Source of the DNA: Halopseudomonas pelagia
GTDB lineage: Bacteria > Pseudomonadota > Gammaproteobacteria > Pseudomonadales > Pseudomonadaceae
Length of the DNA: 64,000 bases
Direction of reading: 5' to 3'
NCBI RefSeq assembly: GCF_009497895.1
Contig: NZ_CP033116.1
Coordinates: forward strand, 62,001 to 126,000
Position numbers and translations under genes: made by a program. How positions within the stretch are numbered: position 1 is the stretch's first letter; each line of letters begins with the position of its first letter. Of the stretch, positions 39,016 through 48,739 are shown one piece after another. The notes beneath the pieces are model-generated. The model searched no databases and was not told the origin of the DNA. It worked only from the letters and a program-made list of their open reading frames with translations.

Positions 39016-39497
39016 GTTTGCTCCTTTTCTCGACTACCTGACGAAAATCGTTGATTACGGCTGTTGTGTATGAACGTGGCGGTTGCCGTCGCTAACAGCT
39101 CGCTATCAGCCTCGCAGCGTATGTCGCAACGGATGAATGCGACCTCGTTCGTTAAATGAAGACAGGTGGCCACCGCTAACAGCGCATGCTCGCTACTCGC
39201 CGCTCGCAAATAATCCATGCGCAAATCCAGGGTGGCAATGGGAGTTAACTCGAGGGCCCCCGCGAATACCGCCAACCCTCCGGCGGAATCTGCGAGTGAG
39301 TACAGGACGCTGGTGCAGATTTCGTCAGTGCTGGCGGCTGCGAGCATCCACGGCTTAGGAACAAGGCGCATACAGACCTTGCCGTGATCTATGGAGATAA
39401 CCTGCATGCCCAGATCTTTGCCATGAGGAACCTTTTCGGTGAACTGCCACGCCATTTTCTCTGCGTAACCGCGCTGAACTTCTTTTGACTCAGTCAT
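39012..39497 (-). CDS. PaaI/hotdog-family thioesterase, second copy
   Basis: A 161-residue hotdog protein with DEICTSVLYSLADSAGGLAV near residue 57, the active helix equivalent, and LDLRMDYLRAASSEHALLAV as the central strands. It differs clearly from its neighbour, so this is not a recent tandem duplication; the pair may form a heteromer. It is the first gene of the minus-strand operon, and a TetR-family gene diverges 154 bases away. Confidence 0.82.
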   Translation of the reverse strand: MTESKEVQRGYAEKMAWQFTEKVPHGKDLGMQVISIDHGKVCMRLVPKPWMLAAASTDEICTSVLYSLADSAGGLAVFAGALELTPIATLDLRMDYLRAASSEHALLAVATCLHLTNEVAFIRCDIRCEADSELLATATATFIHNSRNQRFSSGSREKEQT

Positions 39498-39651
39498 CAG
39501 GTGTCTCTAGCCTTGTTATGCATTTCGCGCAGGGGCACGAATAACTGAAGGTGGCTGTTCTTATACGACGTCGCATGTCATTTTCGTCCATAATCGTTAT
39601 GATTTAATCTTGGTTGGTTCGCCAACTAAAAGTCAAGGAGATATTGAGGCT

Positions 39652-40260
39652 ATGGTTTACGGACAGGTTCCACCTGCAGGCAAGGGCGGCAATCAGGGCA
39701 ACCTATTGTCTAACGCCGCCCGGCTTTTTCGTGAGAAAGGATTTGAAAGGACCTCGCTCAAGGAGATCGCCGAGGCCTGCAATATGCTACCGGGGAGTCT
39801 GTACTATCGTTACAGCACCAAGGAAGCGCTCCTTGTCGAGCTGATGCGTCGGGGGGTCGACCTGGTTACCGCAGAAGTGGAAATCGCATACGCCTGCTCG
39901 GCTGATCCGGTTGAGAAATTGCGTCTTTGTATCAATGCGCATCTGCGTGCGCTGTTGGTCGACTCGGACGCGGTTTACGTCTTGCTGTTTGAATGGCGAG
40001 CGCTGGGCCCGGAGGCTCGAGAGGAAGTTATCGACCTGCGAGACCAATATGAATCCCTTTGGGCCAGTATCATCGAGACGATGATTGCACAAGGCGTGGT
40101 CCGAAAGAATGTTGACGGCCGCTTGCTTCGTCTGATCGGTCTTGGGGCACTCAACTGGGTCGCCACCTGGTTCGACCCGAAGGGGGCTCACTCACTTGAC
40201 GCCATTGGCGATTTTATCTGGCAGATCGCAATTGAGGGTGTGATAAATAAAGATGCCTAA
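39652..40260 (+). CDS. TetR-family regulator divergent from the thioesterase operon
   Basis: Start taken at the ATG at 39652, ten bases after AAGGAG; a TTG at 39610 in frame is possible. About 202 residues. The N-terminal helix-turn-helix RTSLKEIAEACNMLPGSLYYRY is near residue 34, followed by the STKEALLVELM helix. The C-terminal TetR ligand domain has the usual helices and WATWFDPKG near residue 180. The divergent layout suggests it controls the hydrolase/thioesterase genes, probably with an acyl-CoA-type ligand (inference). Confidence 0.85.
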   Translation: MVYGQVPPAGKGGNQGNLLSNAARLFREKGFERTSLKEIAEACNMLPGSLYYRYSTKEALLVELMRRGVDLVTAEVEIAYACSADPVEKLRLCINAHLRALLVDSDAVYVLLFEWRALGPEAREEVIDLRDQYESLWASIIETMIAQGVVRKNVDGRLLRLIGLGALNWVATWFDPKGAHSLDAIGDFIWQIAIEGVINKDA

Positions 40261-40418
40261 CCTGTCGCGGTGCAGATGGATAACGCTAGAGCGCAAGCGT
40301 TGAGCTCTTGTTTCGGCAGCCGAGGGCTTGTCACCTCCCGACGCGCGGGCGATTGACCAGCAAATCGTTTTGGAGAATGTCGTCCCAAGACCTCGTTATT
40401 CCGTCTCGGCGCCAGCGA

Positions 40419-41504
40419 TCACGTTTCCGTCGAATCCCGATACCCCGCCATCATTTTCATCATCCAACCCGGATACTCCTCGGGCAGGCGGCTTACTTCG
40501 CTCAGGGCGGCGAGCTCGTCGTCCGACAGGCGCACTTGAGTCGCCCTGATGTTTTCCTTGAGCTGGCCGGGCCGTCTGGCGCCAACAATAATGCTCGTGA
40601 CAGGCTTTTGGTGAAGCAGCCATGACAGGGCTATTTGGGCCACATTGATCGGCTTGCCGTCGATCAGCTTGCCGTCGGCAATCTCCCGCATGACCCTGAT
40701 GACTTCGCTGCCCCGCTCACGGTTGACGGGCGGAAAGTCAAACTTGGCACGCCGGTTTTCCTCGGACACGTCCGGTCCCTCGTATTTGCCAGAGAGATAC
40801 CCGCCTGCCAGCGGACTCCAAACCATTAGCCCGACCTTCTCGGATTCCAGCATCGGAATGATGTCCCGCTCCAGGTCGCGACCCACGAGGGTGTAATAGG
40901 CCTGCATGGATATAATCGGGCACAGATGGCGGGCCCGCGTAATGTCGATGGCTTTCATCACCTGCCAGGCGGCCCAATTGGATAGACCAACATAACGCAC
41001 ATGGCCATGCCGCACCAAGGTGTTGAGTGCCTCCAGGGTTTCCTCGATCGGCGTGGCCGGGTCAAAACCGTGGATCTGGTACAGGTCGATATAGTCCGTT
41101 TGCAGGCGCTCCAGGCTCGCTTTGCATTCACTTATAATATGACCACGGGAAGCGCCACGGGCATTGGGGCCATCCCCCATAGGGCCAAGCACCTTGGTGG
41201 CCAACACCACGTCTTCGCGGCAAACGCCGAGATTCTTCAAGGACTGGCCGACCATGCGCTCACTGGCGCCGAAACCATAAATGTTGGCGGTATCGATAAA
41301 GTTGATCCCCGCCTCCAGCGCGATCTTGACCAATACGTCGGCCTCTTCCTGCTGTAACTGGCCGATCAGACCCCAGATGTCCTCATCGCCGCCGAACGTC
41401 ATGGTGCCCAGGCAAAGCTCGGACACCAAAAGGCCCGAGTTGCCGAGCGCTTTGTAGCGTAAACGGTTATCTTCATGGAATCGCGGCAGGCTGTCTGTTG
41501 CCAT
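40419..41504 (-). CDS. Aldo/keto reductase
   Basis: Start taken at the ATG at 41504 (about 361 residues). It is a (beta/alpha)8 NADPH-dependent reductase. The tetrad is visible: Asp and Tyr in INFIDTANIYGFGASE, Lys in VVLATKVLG and His in YQIHGFDP. LRYKALGNSGLLVSELCLGT at the N-terminus and the cofactor loop SIIVGARRPGQLKENI near the C-terminus are typical of the large AKR class. Substrate unknown. It heads the minus strand next to a dienelactone hydrolase. Confidence 0.88.
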   Translation of the reverse strand: MATDSLPRFHEDNRLRYKALGNSGLLVSELCLGTMTFGGDEDIWGLIGQLQQEEADVLVKIALEAGINFIDTANIYGFGASERMVGQSLKNLGVCREDVVLATKVLGPMGDGPNARGASRGHIISECKASLERLQTDYIDLYQIHGFDPATPIEETLEALNTLVRHGHVRYVGLSNWAAWQVMKAIDITRARHLCPIISMQAYYTLVGRDLERDIIPMLESEKVGLMVWSPLAGGYLSGKYEGPDVSEENRRAKFDFPPVNRERGSEVIRVMREIADGKLIDGKPINVAQIALSWLLHQKPVTSIIVGARRPGQLKENIRATQVRLSDDELAALSEVSRLPEEYPGWMMKMMAGYRDSTET

Positions 41505-41596
41505 ATTGCACCTCGTCATGGTTCTGGGTTGTTAATGCAGAACGTAATGAAAATATCGCTGGTTTGCGGTCTGCGGTTTGGTTTTTCGCGCCTTTA

Positions 41597-42403
41597 TTAC
41601 TGGGTAAAAATGGCCTTATAGAAACGCATGGTCCCATCCCAGGAACGAATGGCGGCCCCTTCGTCGTAGCCAACTGGCATGCCAAACTCCTCGGCGATCT
41701 TGTTGGCGCCAGGGTTGGTGAATGAGTGCAGCACTCCGGGAAAGCTCACCAGTGTCAGGTCGACTTCGGCATCCTGCATCTCTTTGACCAGGCTCGCCAC
41801 CTGATCCGATGGGACCATTTTATCAGCCCCGCCGGTGTACACCTGGATCCTGGCTTTTATGGATCCGGGTTCAGCCGTGAGTGGGCTGCCGAGCGCACCG
41901 TGGAAGCTGACAACGCCGTCCAGATCAACGCCCATACGCGCCATGTTGAGAACGACTGCGCCGCCAAAACAGTAACCCTGTGCCGCAATTCGGGACGCAT
42001 CAACAGTTTCGTGGTTCTTCAAGATGTCCATCGCCTTCATGAACCGAGCCTTGACCTGGTCCATGTCCCTAGTCGCTTCCTGCATGAACTGCTGGGCGGT
42101 ATCGGGATGGTCGGCTTGCTTGCCGGAGCCATACATATCCAGCGCAAACGCTGTATAGCCGGCTGAAGCAAGCCGTTCTGCCTGATTCCGCGCGAATTCA
42201 TTGTGCCCCCACCATTCATGGACCACCAGAACGCCCGGACGTTTTAGCTCGAATTCGTCATCCCAGGCCATGTAGCCGGTGAAGGTTTCGTTGCCAACCT
42301 GGTACTCGATGGTTCTGGTTTGCATTTCTGCCAATACTTGGGTACTTCCAAAAGTGAGTGCCAGCGTTGCCACTGTCAGTGCTGTTTTAAGGGTGCTCAT
42401 CAT
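41597..42403 (-). CDS. Secreted dienelactone-hydrolase family protein
   Basis: A 268-residue alpha/beta hydrolase with a signal peptide (MMSTLKTALTVATLALTFGS then QVLA), so probably periplasmic. The nucleophile is Cys in AAQGYCFGGAVVLNMA near residue 139, as in dienelactone hydrolases. VVHEWWGHNEF near residue 61 holds the oxyanion/Glu region, and LHSFTNPGAN near residue 228 carries the His. AGGAG precedes the start. Cytoplasmic relatives open dienelactone in the ortho pathway, but the exported kind has unknown substrates. Confidence 0.87.
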   Translation of the reverse strand: MMSTLKTALTVATLALTFGSTQVLAEMQTRTIEYQVGNETFTGYMAWDDEFELKRPGVLVVHEWWGHNEFARNQAERLASAGYTAFALDMYGSGKQADHPDTAQQFMQEATRDMDQVKARFMKAMDILKNHETVDASRIAAQGYCFGGAVVLNMARMGVDLDGVVSFHGALGSPLTAEPGSIKARIQVYTGGADKMVPSDQVASLVKEMQDAEVDLTLVSFPGVLHSFTNPGANKIAEEFGMPVGYDEGAAIRSWDGTMRFYKAIFTQ

Positions 42404-42526
42404 CTGTTTTTTCTCCTATTGGGTTGCATCAAATGTTTGAGTACGAAGATGATCCGGCAAGGTTGATATATTACGTGCTCTCGAATGAGCTGCCTCGGAA
42501 TCAATCACTGACCCGATATGCTGCTC

Positions 42527-43111
42527 TCATACAGAAGTCCGCAGGCAGCGGGCCCTTAATAGCTGCGTTGCGGCATCAAACACCGCGGGGTTTTGCTCTG
42601 TGCGCGCGGCGAGATGGGCGCCTTCCAGTATGGCCAGAGTCGCATGTGCTTCTGGGGTCGAATCGTGGATGGCCGAGACGGATCCATCTCTTTGTCCCAG
42701 TTCGAACATAGTCATAAGCCATTGCAGTATCATTTCGCGTATGGCGCCGACTCTGGCAATGACGGTCTCGGACAGGCTTTCGCGGCAGGTCGAAAAGGCA
42801 ACACACAAACACACGGTTTGTCCATCATGCAAAGCTCCGCGGTACAGGGCAATGAGTGCCTTGAGGCGCTCGCCTGCGCTGGCACGAGCTGCCTCGATCT
42901 CGGCCAGACCATGCTGCAGACTGGTCTGGTAGCGCTCGATCAAGGCTTCGGAGAGCTTCGCCTTGGTGGGGAAATGATAGTGAATCGAGGCTTTTCGGAT
43001 GCCTATGGCCTCAGCCAGGTCAGCATAGCTGAACCCATCAAAGCCTCGTGATCGGACTATGTGTTCTGCACGATCCATAAGGTCTTTTCTGGTATCCCGG
43101 TTCATGGTCAT
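42527..43111 (-). CDS. TetR-family regulator
   Basis: Start taken at the ATG at 43111 (MTMNRDTRKDLMDRA...), discarding a long unconvincing upstream extension. About 194 residues. Helix-turn-helix FSYADLAEAIGIRKASIHYH near residue 22; the ligand domain includes the conserved VCLCVAFSTCRESLSETV with two cysteines near residue 93, seen in electrophile-responsive TetR proteins. It is surrounded by dienelactone hydrolase, cupin and GST genes, so a role in reactive-compound response is plausible. Confidence 0.85.
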   Translation of the reverse strand: MTMNRDTRKDLMDRAEHIVRSRGFDGFSYADLAEAIGIRKASIHYHFPTKAKLSEALIERYQTSLQHGLAEIEAARASAGERLKALIALYRGALHDGQTVCLCVAFSTCRESLSETVIARVGAIREMILQWLMTMFELGQRDGSVSAIHDSTPEAHATLAILEGAHLAARTEQNPAVFDAATQLLRARCLRTSV

Positions 43112-43249
43112 TCGCCTGTTAAAGTGTTTCAATTGCGCTATTGTCAGGCTTGATGGTGGCCCGATAGCCAGCAAACATCGGGTCGCAACCAATGACCAGG
43201 GTTTCTTCTGATCACCTTCCGCGTAGTCCTGCAACCCTGAATTAGTGCA

Positions 43250-43918
43250 TTATAGTGTCGGTGACCTGGCAAATCGCAGATGCCCCGTTTTCATCCAGAT
43301 TTCAGCGCCGTCGTCCCCGGCCGTCAAGGACAATCTGTGTCCTTCAGGGAGGCGAAGCCAGTCATGCCTGGCCAGCAACTCGTCATTGGTGGTAACCCAG
43401 CCCTCGATCACCAGCAGCTCGATTCCGCCTTGTGCCTCAGAAGTCAGCGTCGCATCCGCATCGAGCTGGCTGTAGGTCACGATCTCACGATCGTTCTCAT
43501 GCAACTTTGCGGTGGCAACGCCGTCCACCGGGGCGCCTATTTCGGCCTCCATATTCTTGCTGAATTGGGTGCGGTCGGCCGGATCGAACTGCCACAGTTT
43601 CACAAATATCGTGCAGCCCGTTTCAGAGCCAGGAATATGTGATGTGGTTGGCGGGTTACGCACATAAGTCCCGGCAGGAAAGTCACCGTGCTCGTCCTGG
43701 AACACGCCATCGAGTACGATGAATTCTTCTCCACCGGTATGGGTATGCGCCGAAAAATGGCTACCCGGCGCATAACGCACGATGGTCGTGGCTCGGGCAA
43801 CTTCCTCCCCGATCCGGTCCAGCATGCGCCGCTCTACTCCTTTCATGGGGGAGGACTGCCATTCAAGCTGGTCGGAATGCACAACAACCGGTTTGGAGAA
43901 ATCTGCATTGATCTTCAT
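43250..43918 (-). CDS. ChrR-like cupin protein
   Basis: Start taken at the second ATG, 43918, which has GAGG at suitable spacing; about 222 residues. The cupin motif [20 protein letters not shown] near residue 52, with two His and the Glu, would bind metal, and the [17 protein letters not shown] second motif follows. A second, less conserved cupin-like half follows ([20 protein letters not shown]). Similar domains occur in ChrR anti-sigma factors, but no zinc-finger N-terminus is present here. It lies 63 bases downstream of the GST gene in the same orientation. Confidence 0.8.
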   Translation of the reverse strand: MKINADFSKPVVVHSDQLEWQSSPMKGVERRMLDRIGEEVARATTIVRYAPGSHFSAHTHTGGEEFIVLDGVFQDEHGDFPAGTYVRNPPTTSHIPGSETGCTIFVKLWQFDPADRTQFSKNMEAEIGAPVDGVATAKLHENDREIVTYSQLDADATLTSEAQGGIELLVIEGWVTTNDELLARHDWLRLPEGHRLSLTAGDDGAEIWMKTGHLRFARSPTL

Positions 43919-43981
43919 GATATTCATCCCTCTTGCGCCGTTCATGTCTTCAACGCTTGCTTTAAAGCTGAAGGTTTCGGA

Positions 43982-44602
43982 TTACCTGGCAATTGAAGGA
44001 CGGGCTGCGACTTTTGCGCGCCAGGCCTGGAGGTGGGTCAGGGCCTCGGGAATCTCGACCTTCGCGAAATCCGCAAACCCTAGGCCGGCAAAGGCGGTGA
44101 TGTCAGCGACCGAGAAGCTATCGCCTGCGAGAAAATCATTGTCTGCCAGAACGCTGTCAAGGTAGGCCATGGTTGCGCTGGCAAATTCTTTCTGTTTATT
44201 GCCCCATTCGGCGCATTGCCAGGTTTCCAGATCCGGACCAAGTCCAGGGGTGGCGTGGTGGAAATAGGCACCTACGGCGTTCATCAGACCGTTTTCTGCC
44301 CGCAGATTCATCATCGCGATACGTGCGCGCTCCTTTGGGGTTGTGCCCGTGAGAGACGGGCCATCAAAGATGCCGTCGATATACTCGGTGATGGCGTTGC
44401 ACTGGGCGATGCAGGTGCCGTCATCAAGTTCCAGCAGTGGTACGGTGGCATCCGGGTTCTTTATTCTGAACGCGTCAGAGCGGTGCTCGCCGCCCATCAC
44501 GTCCACCGGGATGAAGTCCACTTTGTGAGTTGCGTTTTTTTCTGCCAGGGCGATACGAACGCGCAGCGGGTTCGGGAAGCCTTCGGTGTCGTAGATTTTC
44601 AT
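43982..44602 (-). CDS. Glutathione S-transferase
   Basis: A 206-residue GST. The N-terminal thioredoxin-like domain MKIYDTEGFPNPLRVRIALA holds the substrate/GSH helix start, and the GSH-binding PDATVPLLELDDGTCIAQCN is near residue 49. The C-terminal all-helical domain has DNFLAGDSFSVADITAFAGL near residue 155, with the N-capping box. Preceded by an 18-bp palindrome 44 bases upstream that could be a TetR operator. Likely detoxifies electrophiles; natural substrate unknown. Confidence 0.88.
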   Translation of the reverse strand: MKIYDTEGFPNPLRVRIALAEKNATHKVDFIPVDVMGGEHRSDAFRIKNPDATVPLLELDDGTCIAQCNAITEYIDGIFDGPSLTGTTPKERARIAMMNLRAENGLMNAVGAYFHHATPGLGPDLETWQCAEWGNKQKEFASATMAYLDSVLADNDFLAGDSFSVADITAFAGLGFADFAKVEIPEALTHLQAWRAKVAARPSIAR

Positions 44603-44645
44603 TAGGTAGCCTGTATGGGTTTAGAGTGGATCCTCTACAATTATA

Positions 44646-44663
44646 CTACCTATCAGTAGGTAG
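44646..44663. promoter_or_regulatory. Perfect palindrome upstream of GST gene
   Basis: CTACCTA-TCAG-TAGGTAG, a 7-4-7 perfect inverted repeat, lies 44 bases upstream of the GST start. Its size and symmetry fit a TetR-family operator, and the regulator at 42527-43111 is the nearest candidate to bind it. Confidence 0.6.
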
Positions 44664-44787
44664 ATGGCAAGTGGTATCTTTTCATTGGCCGTGGAATGGC
44701 AAAACTGAAAACACTAATCGATTGTGCAAAAAGAGACTCTGGAAGAGTTTTGAGTACACAACGGGGTTTTGATGACATTTTCGCTGA

Positions 44788-46645
44788 TCAATTAGCATTA
44801 CTGGCTAGACGAGATCCAAAACTTGCTGCCTGTGCTGCCTCATCTTTAGCAAATCCTGCCTTGGGCATTCCACCGCGCTTCACCCAGTCAGTCTGGCTAA
44901 TCAGTTGGCTGATGTGGGGTTTAGTCACCTCGGTCACTACGGCGAAGTTAAAGCTGCCCAGCTGCTTGCCGGGCGGTAACGTGGCTTCTTTCAGATAGCG
45001 TTGTAAGCGCTTGTCTTCCCGCAAGGCAAGCTCCAGCGTGCAGAGCTCGCTCAGATACTGTTCCGGACGCCAGTGCTCCGTCACAGCCTTGTCCACTAGA
45101 GGCTGCCAGTGATCCTTGATGCTGCCCAGACGCAGGTGTTTTAGCATCAATGGCAAGGAAGCCGTTACGTCATTCATGGCGGCCTCCTGTGCGCAACAGC
45201 GCCTGATAGTCGGCCAGTGCATGCTGATGGATCACCATGACCGGCAGGGCCAGATTCAAGCCCAGGAAGCGGTCCTCACACTCCAGCAGGCTGGGGAGTT
45301 TGCCGCGTTCAATGCCGGCGAGCACATAGCGCCCCAAGGCGCTTTCGCGGCCGCTCTTCTTGGCCAGGTGCAGCAGCCTTACGACGTAGAGGCAGGCTTT
45401 GTCCGCACTAAAGGCCTCATCGACATGCTGCCAGATACGCTGGTAATCGTCGCTGGGTAGCAGGTCGTCGCGCCACTGGGCATGGCGGAACGCGCGAGGC
45501 TTTTTCATTAACGATTCGATCACATGGTGGTAATTGACGCTGCGCTGGCGTAGATGCGAGACAGCGTCAGCGTGTGTACACCTGCACACCATAGCTCTAA
45601 CCGGGCATCGAACAGGTGCACCATTAGCCGGCTACCGATCAGCCGTGATTGCACGGTATAGGTCACCCGTTTCAATGCGATGGTGCTGGTGCGACTGACC
45701 CGCAGAATATGTTCACTGTAGGTGCTGCTGTCATGGTGGGGCAGTGGCTGGAGGTTTTGCTGCTCTGCCTTGAACGCGGTACTGATCCAGCGGTTACGCC
45801 TTTCCACCACGGTGTGAACGAACTTCTCGTAGGCCTCAGAAGTGCTAAATTCATATCTGCCGCGCAGCAACAGAGCTTGTTTGAGCTGCCGCTTGATGTA
45901 GTTGTTGGGCGACTCGATGGCACCATTCTCGTGGGCCACGCCTCCGGTTATTACGGGTAGCCTGGGCCCCGTAATGACCACAGAGCTCGTTAAATCGCTC
46001 GGTGAAGTCGTCTTGTTCCTGTCGGTTCTTGTAGGCGGCACGCAGGCTGTCGGTACGTAATTGTCGCGGCACGCCGCGACTACTCCGGAAGGCTTCTTGC
46101 AAGCCGTCTGACAACGCGCTGAAGCTCTCACCACCATAGGTGATCTGGCCGTATGCCCAGCCGCTGGCGACCAGGCGGTAGTGGAATAACTTATGCCGCA
46201 AGACCTCGCCTGCAATGGTTACCGGCTCTTTAACCCACGTGAAGTCAGCAATGCCCAAGTCTCCATGGGTCTGGAGGAACATGACCGGCTGCGCCGGTCC
46301 GTGTAATTGTCGCCAGGGACCGATACGCCGCTCCAATGTACGTCGTGCACGGGGATCGAACTGATCTGTGTGGTTCTCACAAAGGTGATCAAAAATACCC
46401 ACCGGGGTGAGGTCGGGCGATGACCCCAACAGCGGCAACACGATGCTGTCCCAGACCTCCGCCAGCGGGTCTTTACGGGTACCCCAGGCACGCTCTTTCT
46501 TCAGGGGTTGGTGTGCTTGATGGTCTATGCGGCGAACGGAGCGTTCCGAGATACCAGCCTTCGCCGCCGCGACTGTCTGTGTATGGCTTTTGCGATGATG
46601 CATAAATAACCTGATCTGTTGATCTGTAATGTGTTCGCCCGACAC
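44788..46645 (-). mobile_element. Degenerate IS21-family element
   Basis: On the minus strand istA is broken over several frames: N-terminus 46645-45851 (starting MSGEHITDQQIRLFMHHRKS with a helix-turn-helix and the WVKEPVTIAGEVLRHKLF integrase start), then 45520-46215 (AHENGAIESPNNYIKRQLKQ glutamate region), then 45170-45592. istB keeps only its first 120 residues (44788-45177: LPLMLKHLRLGSIKDHWQPL, then LEATLPPGKQ-like segment); the Walker motifs are missing. It is a different IS21 lineage from the one in alkS. Confidence 0.85.
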
Positions 46646-46689
46646 AGCGACTCCTCCGTTCTGCTGTGCTGGACCCTATCAGATCAACC

Positions 46690-47297
46690 GGCCAAGATAA
46701 TTGTCGCTGAGTCGGGCCTGGTGCATGCGGTAGTTGGCACGGCGGGCAACGTCAGCGATGTGAGCCAGACCTGTGCGCTGCTGCGTGGAGAGGAAACACT
46801 GGTATTTGGCGATGCTGGCTACCAGGGGGTGCGCAAGCGTGAAGAAAATCGAGACATCCCGGTGAGCTGGCATGTGGCGATGAAAAGAAGCCACCGCACG
46901 GCTCTGCCGGGCGACGAGCGTGGTCAACTACGCGAAAAGGCCGAGAAAGTCAAAGCGAGCATTCGGGCTAAGGTCGAACATCCCTTCCACGTGGTCAAGA
47001 ATCTCTTCAAGCACAGGGTGACGCGCTACCGGGGACTGTCAAAGAGTGAGGCGAAGTTGTTTACCATGTTCAATATGGCCAATCTGGTATTGGCGCGCCG
47101 ACGATTGTTGGAGGTTTGCACCCAAGGTGCGTCCTGATGGGCCAAATAATCCCGGGACGGGCCAAATACGAGGAAAAAGCCGCGTGATGCAAAGGATTTG
47201 CCTCGAATTGTCTGACGCAACGAGCGTTCGCATTTTGAAAAATCGGTAGAACGGCGCGTTGGGCTCCAAAACATCATTGGTTCAGCGCTTCCCTAGC
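46690..47297 (+). pseudogene. IS5-family transposase C-terminal fragment
   Basis: The frame ending at 47137 reads ESGLVHAVVGTAGNVSDVSQ, VFGDAGYQGVRKREENRDIP (second catalytic Asp) and KVEHPFHVVKNLFKHRVTRY (Glu region), the C-terminal half of an IS5-group DDE transposase. The N-terminal half is replaced by the IS21 remnant. The rest to about 47297 is probably the IS end. It stands where TOL plasmids have xylR, upstream of xylS. Confidence 0.85.
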
Positions 47298-47345
47298 AAA
47301 ATGGTAACGACTCGGTATAAATGAACAGTCTACGCGTCAATTATG

Positions 47346-47375
47346 TTGACAAGCACAGCTGGTGTGAGATATGGC
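47346..47375 (+). promoter_or_regulatory. Candidate sigma-70 promoter of xylS
   Basis: A consensus -35 box TTGACA (47346-47351) is followed after 18 bases by TATGGC (47370-47375), a weak -10. It lies about 85 bases before the xylS start, compatible with a low constitutive promoter such as the Ps2 promoter known for TOL xylS. I saw no convincing sigma-54 (GG-N10-GC) promoter here. Confidence 0.4.
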
Positions 47376-47459
47376 TAGCGTATCAGAAGTGTGTGACAAT
47401 CTGCCTTAGTCTCGAATCATTCGTAACCTACATAAATAAAAACAAGAGCACCGTGAGTT

Positions 47460-48431
47460 ATGGGCATTCACTTGTTAAGCGAGAAAAGCCGGATTTTTGT
47501 CAATTCAGATCCTTATGCAGTTTCCGACTATGTTAACCAACATATCGGTACGCACAATATTCACTGGCCCAAGAGCAGGCGGCTGGAGGCCAACCTGAAC
47601 CACAGCACCTTAGGCAGCCTCGAGCTGTGTCGAATCAGCTATGGCGGTAGCGTAAGGGTGATCTCCCCAGGCTTGGAAACCTGCTATCACCTGCAGGTAT
47701 TGCTTAAGGGTCATTGCCTGTGGAGTGGCTGTGGCCAAAAACACGATTTTGCGCCTGGCGAACTATTGCTGATCAATCCGGATGAGCGAGCGGATTTGAC
47801 TTATTCGGAGGATTGCGAAAAATTCATCCTCAAATTGCCCTCGGTGGTCCTTGATCGGGCATGCAGTGAGAGCTACTGGAACAAACCGAGTGAGGGGGTC
47901 CGCTTCACCCCGCGACATAACCTTCAGCAACTCAATGGTTTTATCAATCTGCTCGGGCTGGTTTGTGATGAAGCAGAGCGTAATAAGTCGATGCCTCGAG
48001 TCCAGGAGTACTATACGGGGCTCATTGCTACCAAGCTGCTCGAGATGCTGGACAGTAATGTTAGCCGCGATGCCTTCAGCGAGAGCTGCCCGTCCTTCGA
48101 GCGAGTCGTTCAGTTTATCGATAACAATATCAAAGAGAACATCGGCATTGAGCGGATGGCGGAGCTCGCGCTGATGAGTCCGCGTTCGCTCTACACCTTG
48201 TTCGAGAAACATGCGGGCACCACGCCGAAGAACTACATACGCAACCGCAAGCTCGAATGCGTACGCGCCCGACTGAGCGATCCCAGTGCTAATGTGCGTA
48301 GTGTCACTGAAGTGGCCCTAGACTACGGCTTCTTTCATTTGGGACGTTTCGCCGAAAACTATAGGAGTACTTACCTCGAGCATCCTTCCGACACCTTGCG
48401 TCGAATCAAAATCAAGGGACTTGTTCCCTAG
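47460..48431 (+). CDS. xylS: XylS, AraC-family activator of the meta operon
   Basis: A 323-residue AraC/XylS protein close to TOL XylS along its full length (DPYAVSDYVNQ, RISYGGSVRVISPGLETCYH, FAPGELLLINPDERADLTYS). The N-terminal half binds benzoate/toluates and dimerises. The C-terminal half has two helix-turn-helices: MAELALMSPRSLYTLFEKHA near residue 239 and VTEVALDYGFFHLGRFAENY near residue 290. It is convergent with the xyl operon, as on pWW0. It should activate Pm (60148-60210). Its usual partner xylR is absent. Confidence 0.95.
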   Translation: MGIHLLSEKSRIFVNSDPYAVSDYVNQHIGTHNIHWPKSRRLEANLNHSTLGSLELCRISYGGSVRVISPGLETCYHLQVLLKGHCLWSGCGQKHDFAPGELLLINPDERADLTYSEDCEKFILKLPSVVLDRACSESYWNKPSEGVRFTPRHNLQQLNGFINLLGLVCDEAERNKSMPRVQEYYTGLIATKLLEMLDSNVSRDAFSESCPSFERVVQFIDNNIKENIGIERMAELALMSPRSLYTLFEKHAGTTPKNYIRNRKLECVRARLSDPSANVRSVTEVALDYGFFHLGRFAENYRSTYLEHPSDTLRRIKIKGLVP

Positions 48432-48739
48432 GAGAGCCTGCCCCCTCTCTTAACTGCGCGTTACTACAGTGTCGACGAGGTCCTGATGTACGTATCCGGC
48501 GATCACACCTGGATCGCTGGTATCCAGTTATGCGGCAGTATCTCGTCGATAGCGCTGTTCTTAGTTGACTCAGCAAGAGGGCGGGCTTTGGCAGCCCTCG
48601 TGGCCTGCATCTTATCCGGTGGTAAGTCTTTGGTTTGTCGCTCTATTTCGTAAAGCTTGCCTCAGGCCGTCGCGGCAGGACACATACAGGGCCGGCACGC
48701 GCGTGGGCGCTGCGGCCTGCTGCACGCCCACCCCGTCCA
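48432..48739. other. Convergent gap between xylS and xylH
   Basis: 308 bases without a convincing gene or a clear terminator hairpin. On the minus strand around 48510-48570 a short frame reads IDEILPHNW, reminiscent of the C-terminus of IS66-type transposases, but it is too short to call. Confidence 0.35.

Noticed and set aside
44696..44998. Plus-strand 100-aa frame starting MAKLKTLIDCAKRD
   Set aside because: Its second half is antisense to the istB remnant. The first 30 codons could be a gene start cut by the IS21 element but have no recognisable family.
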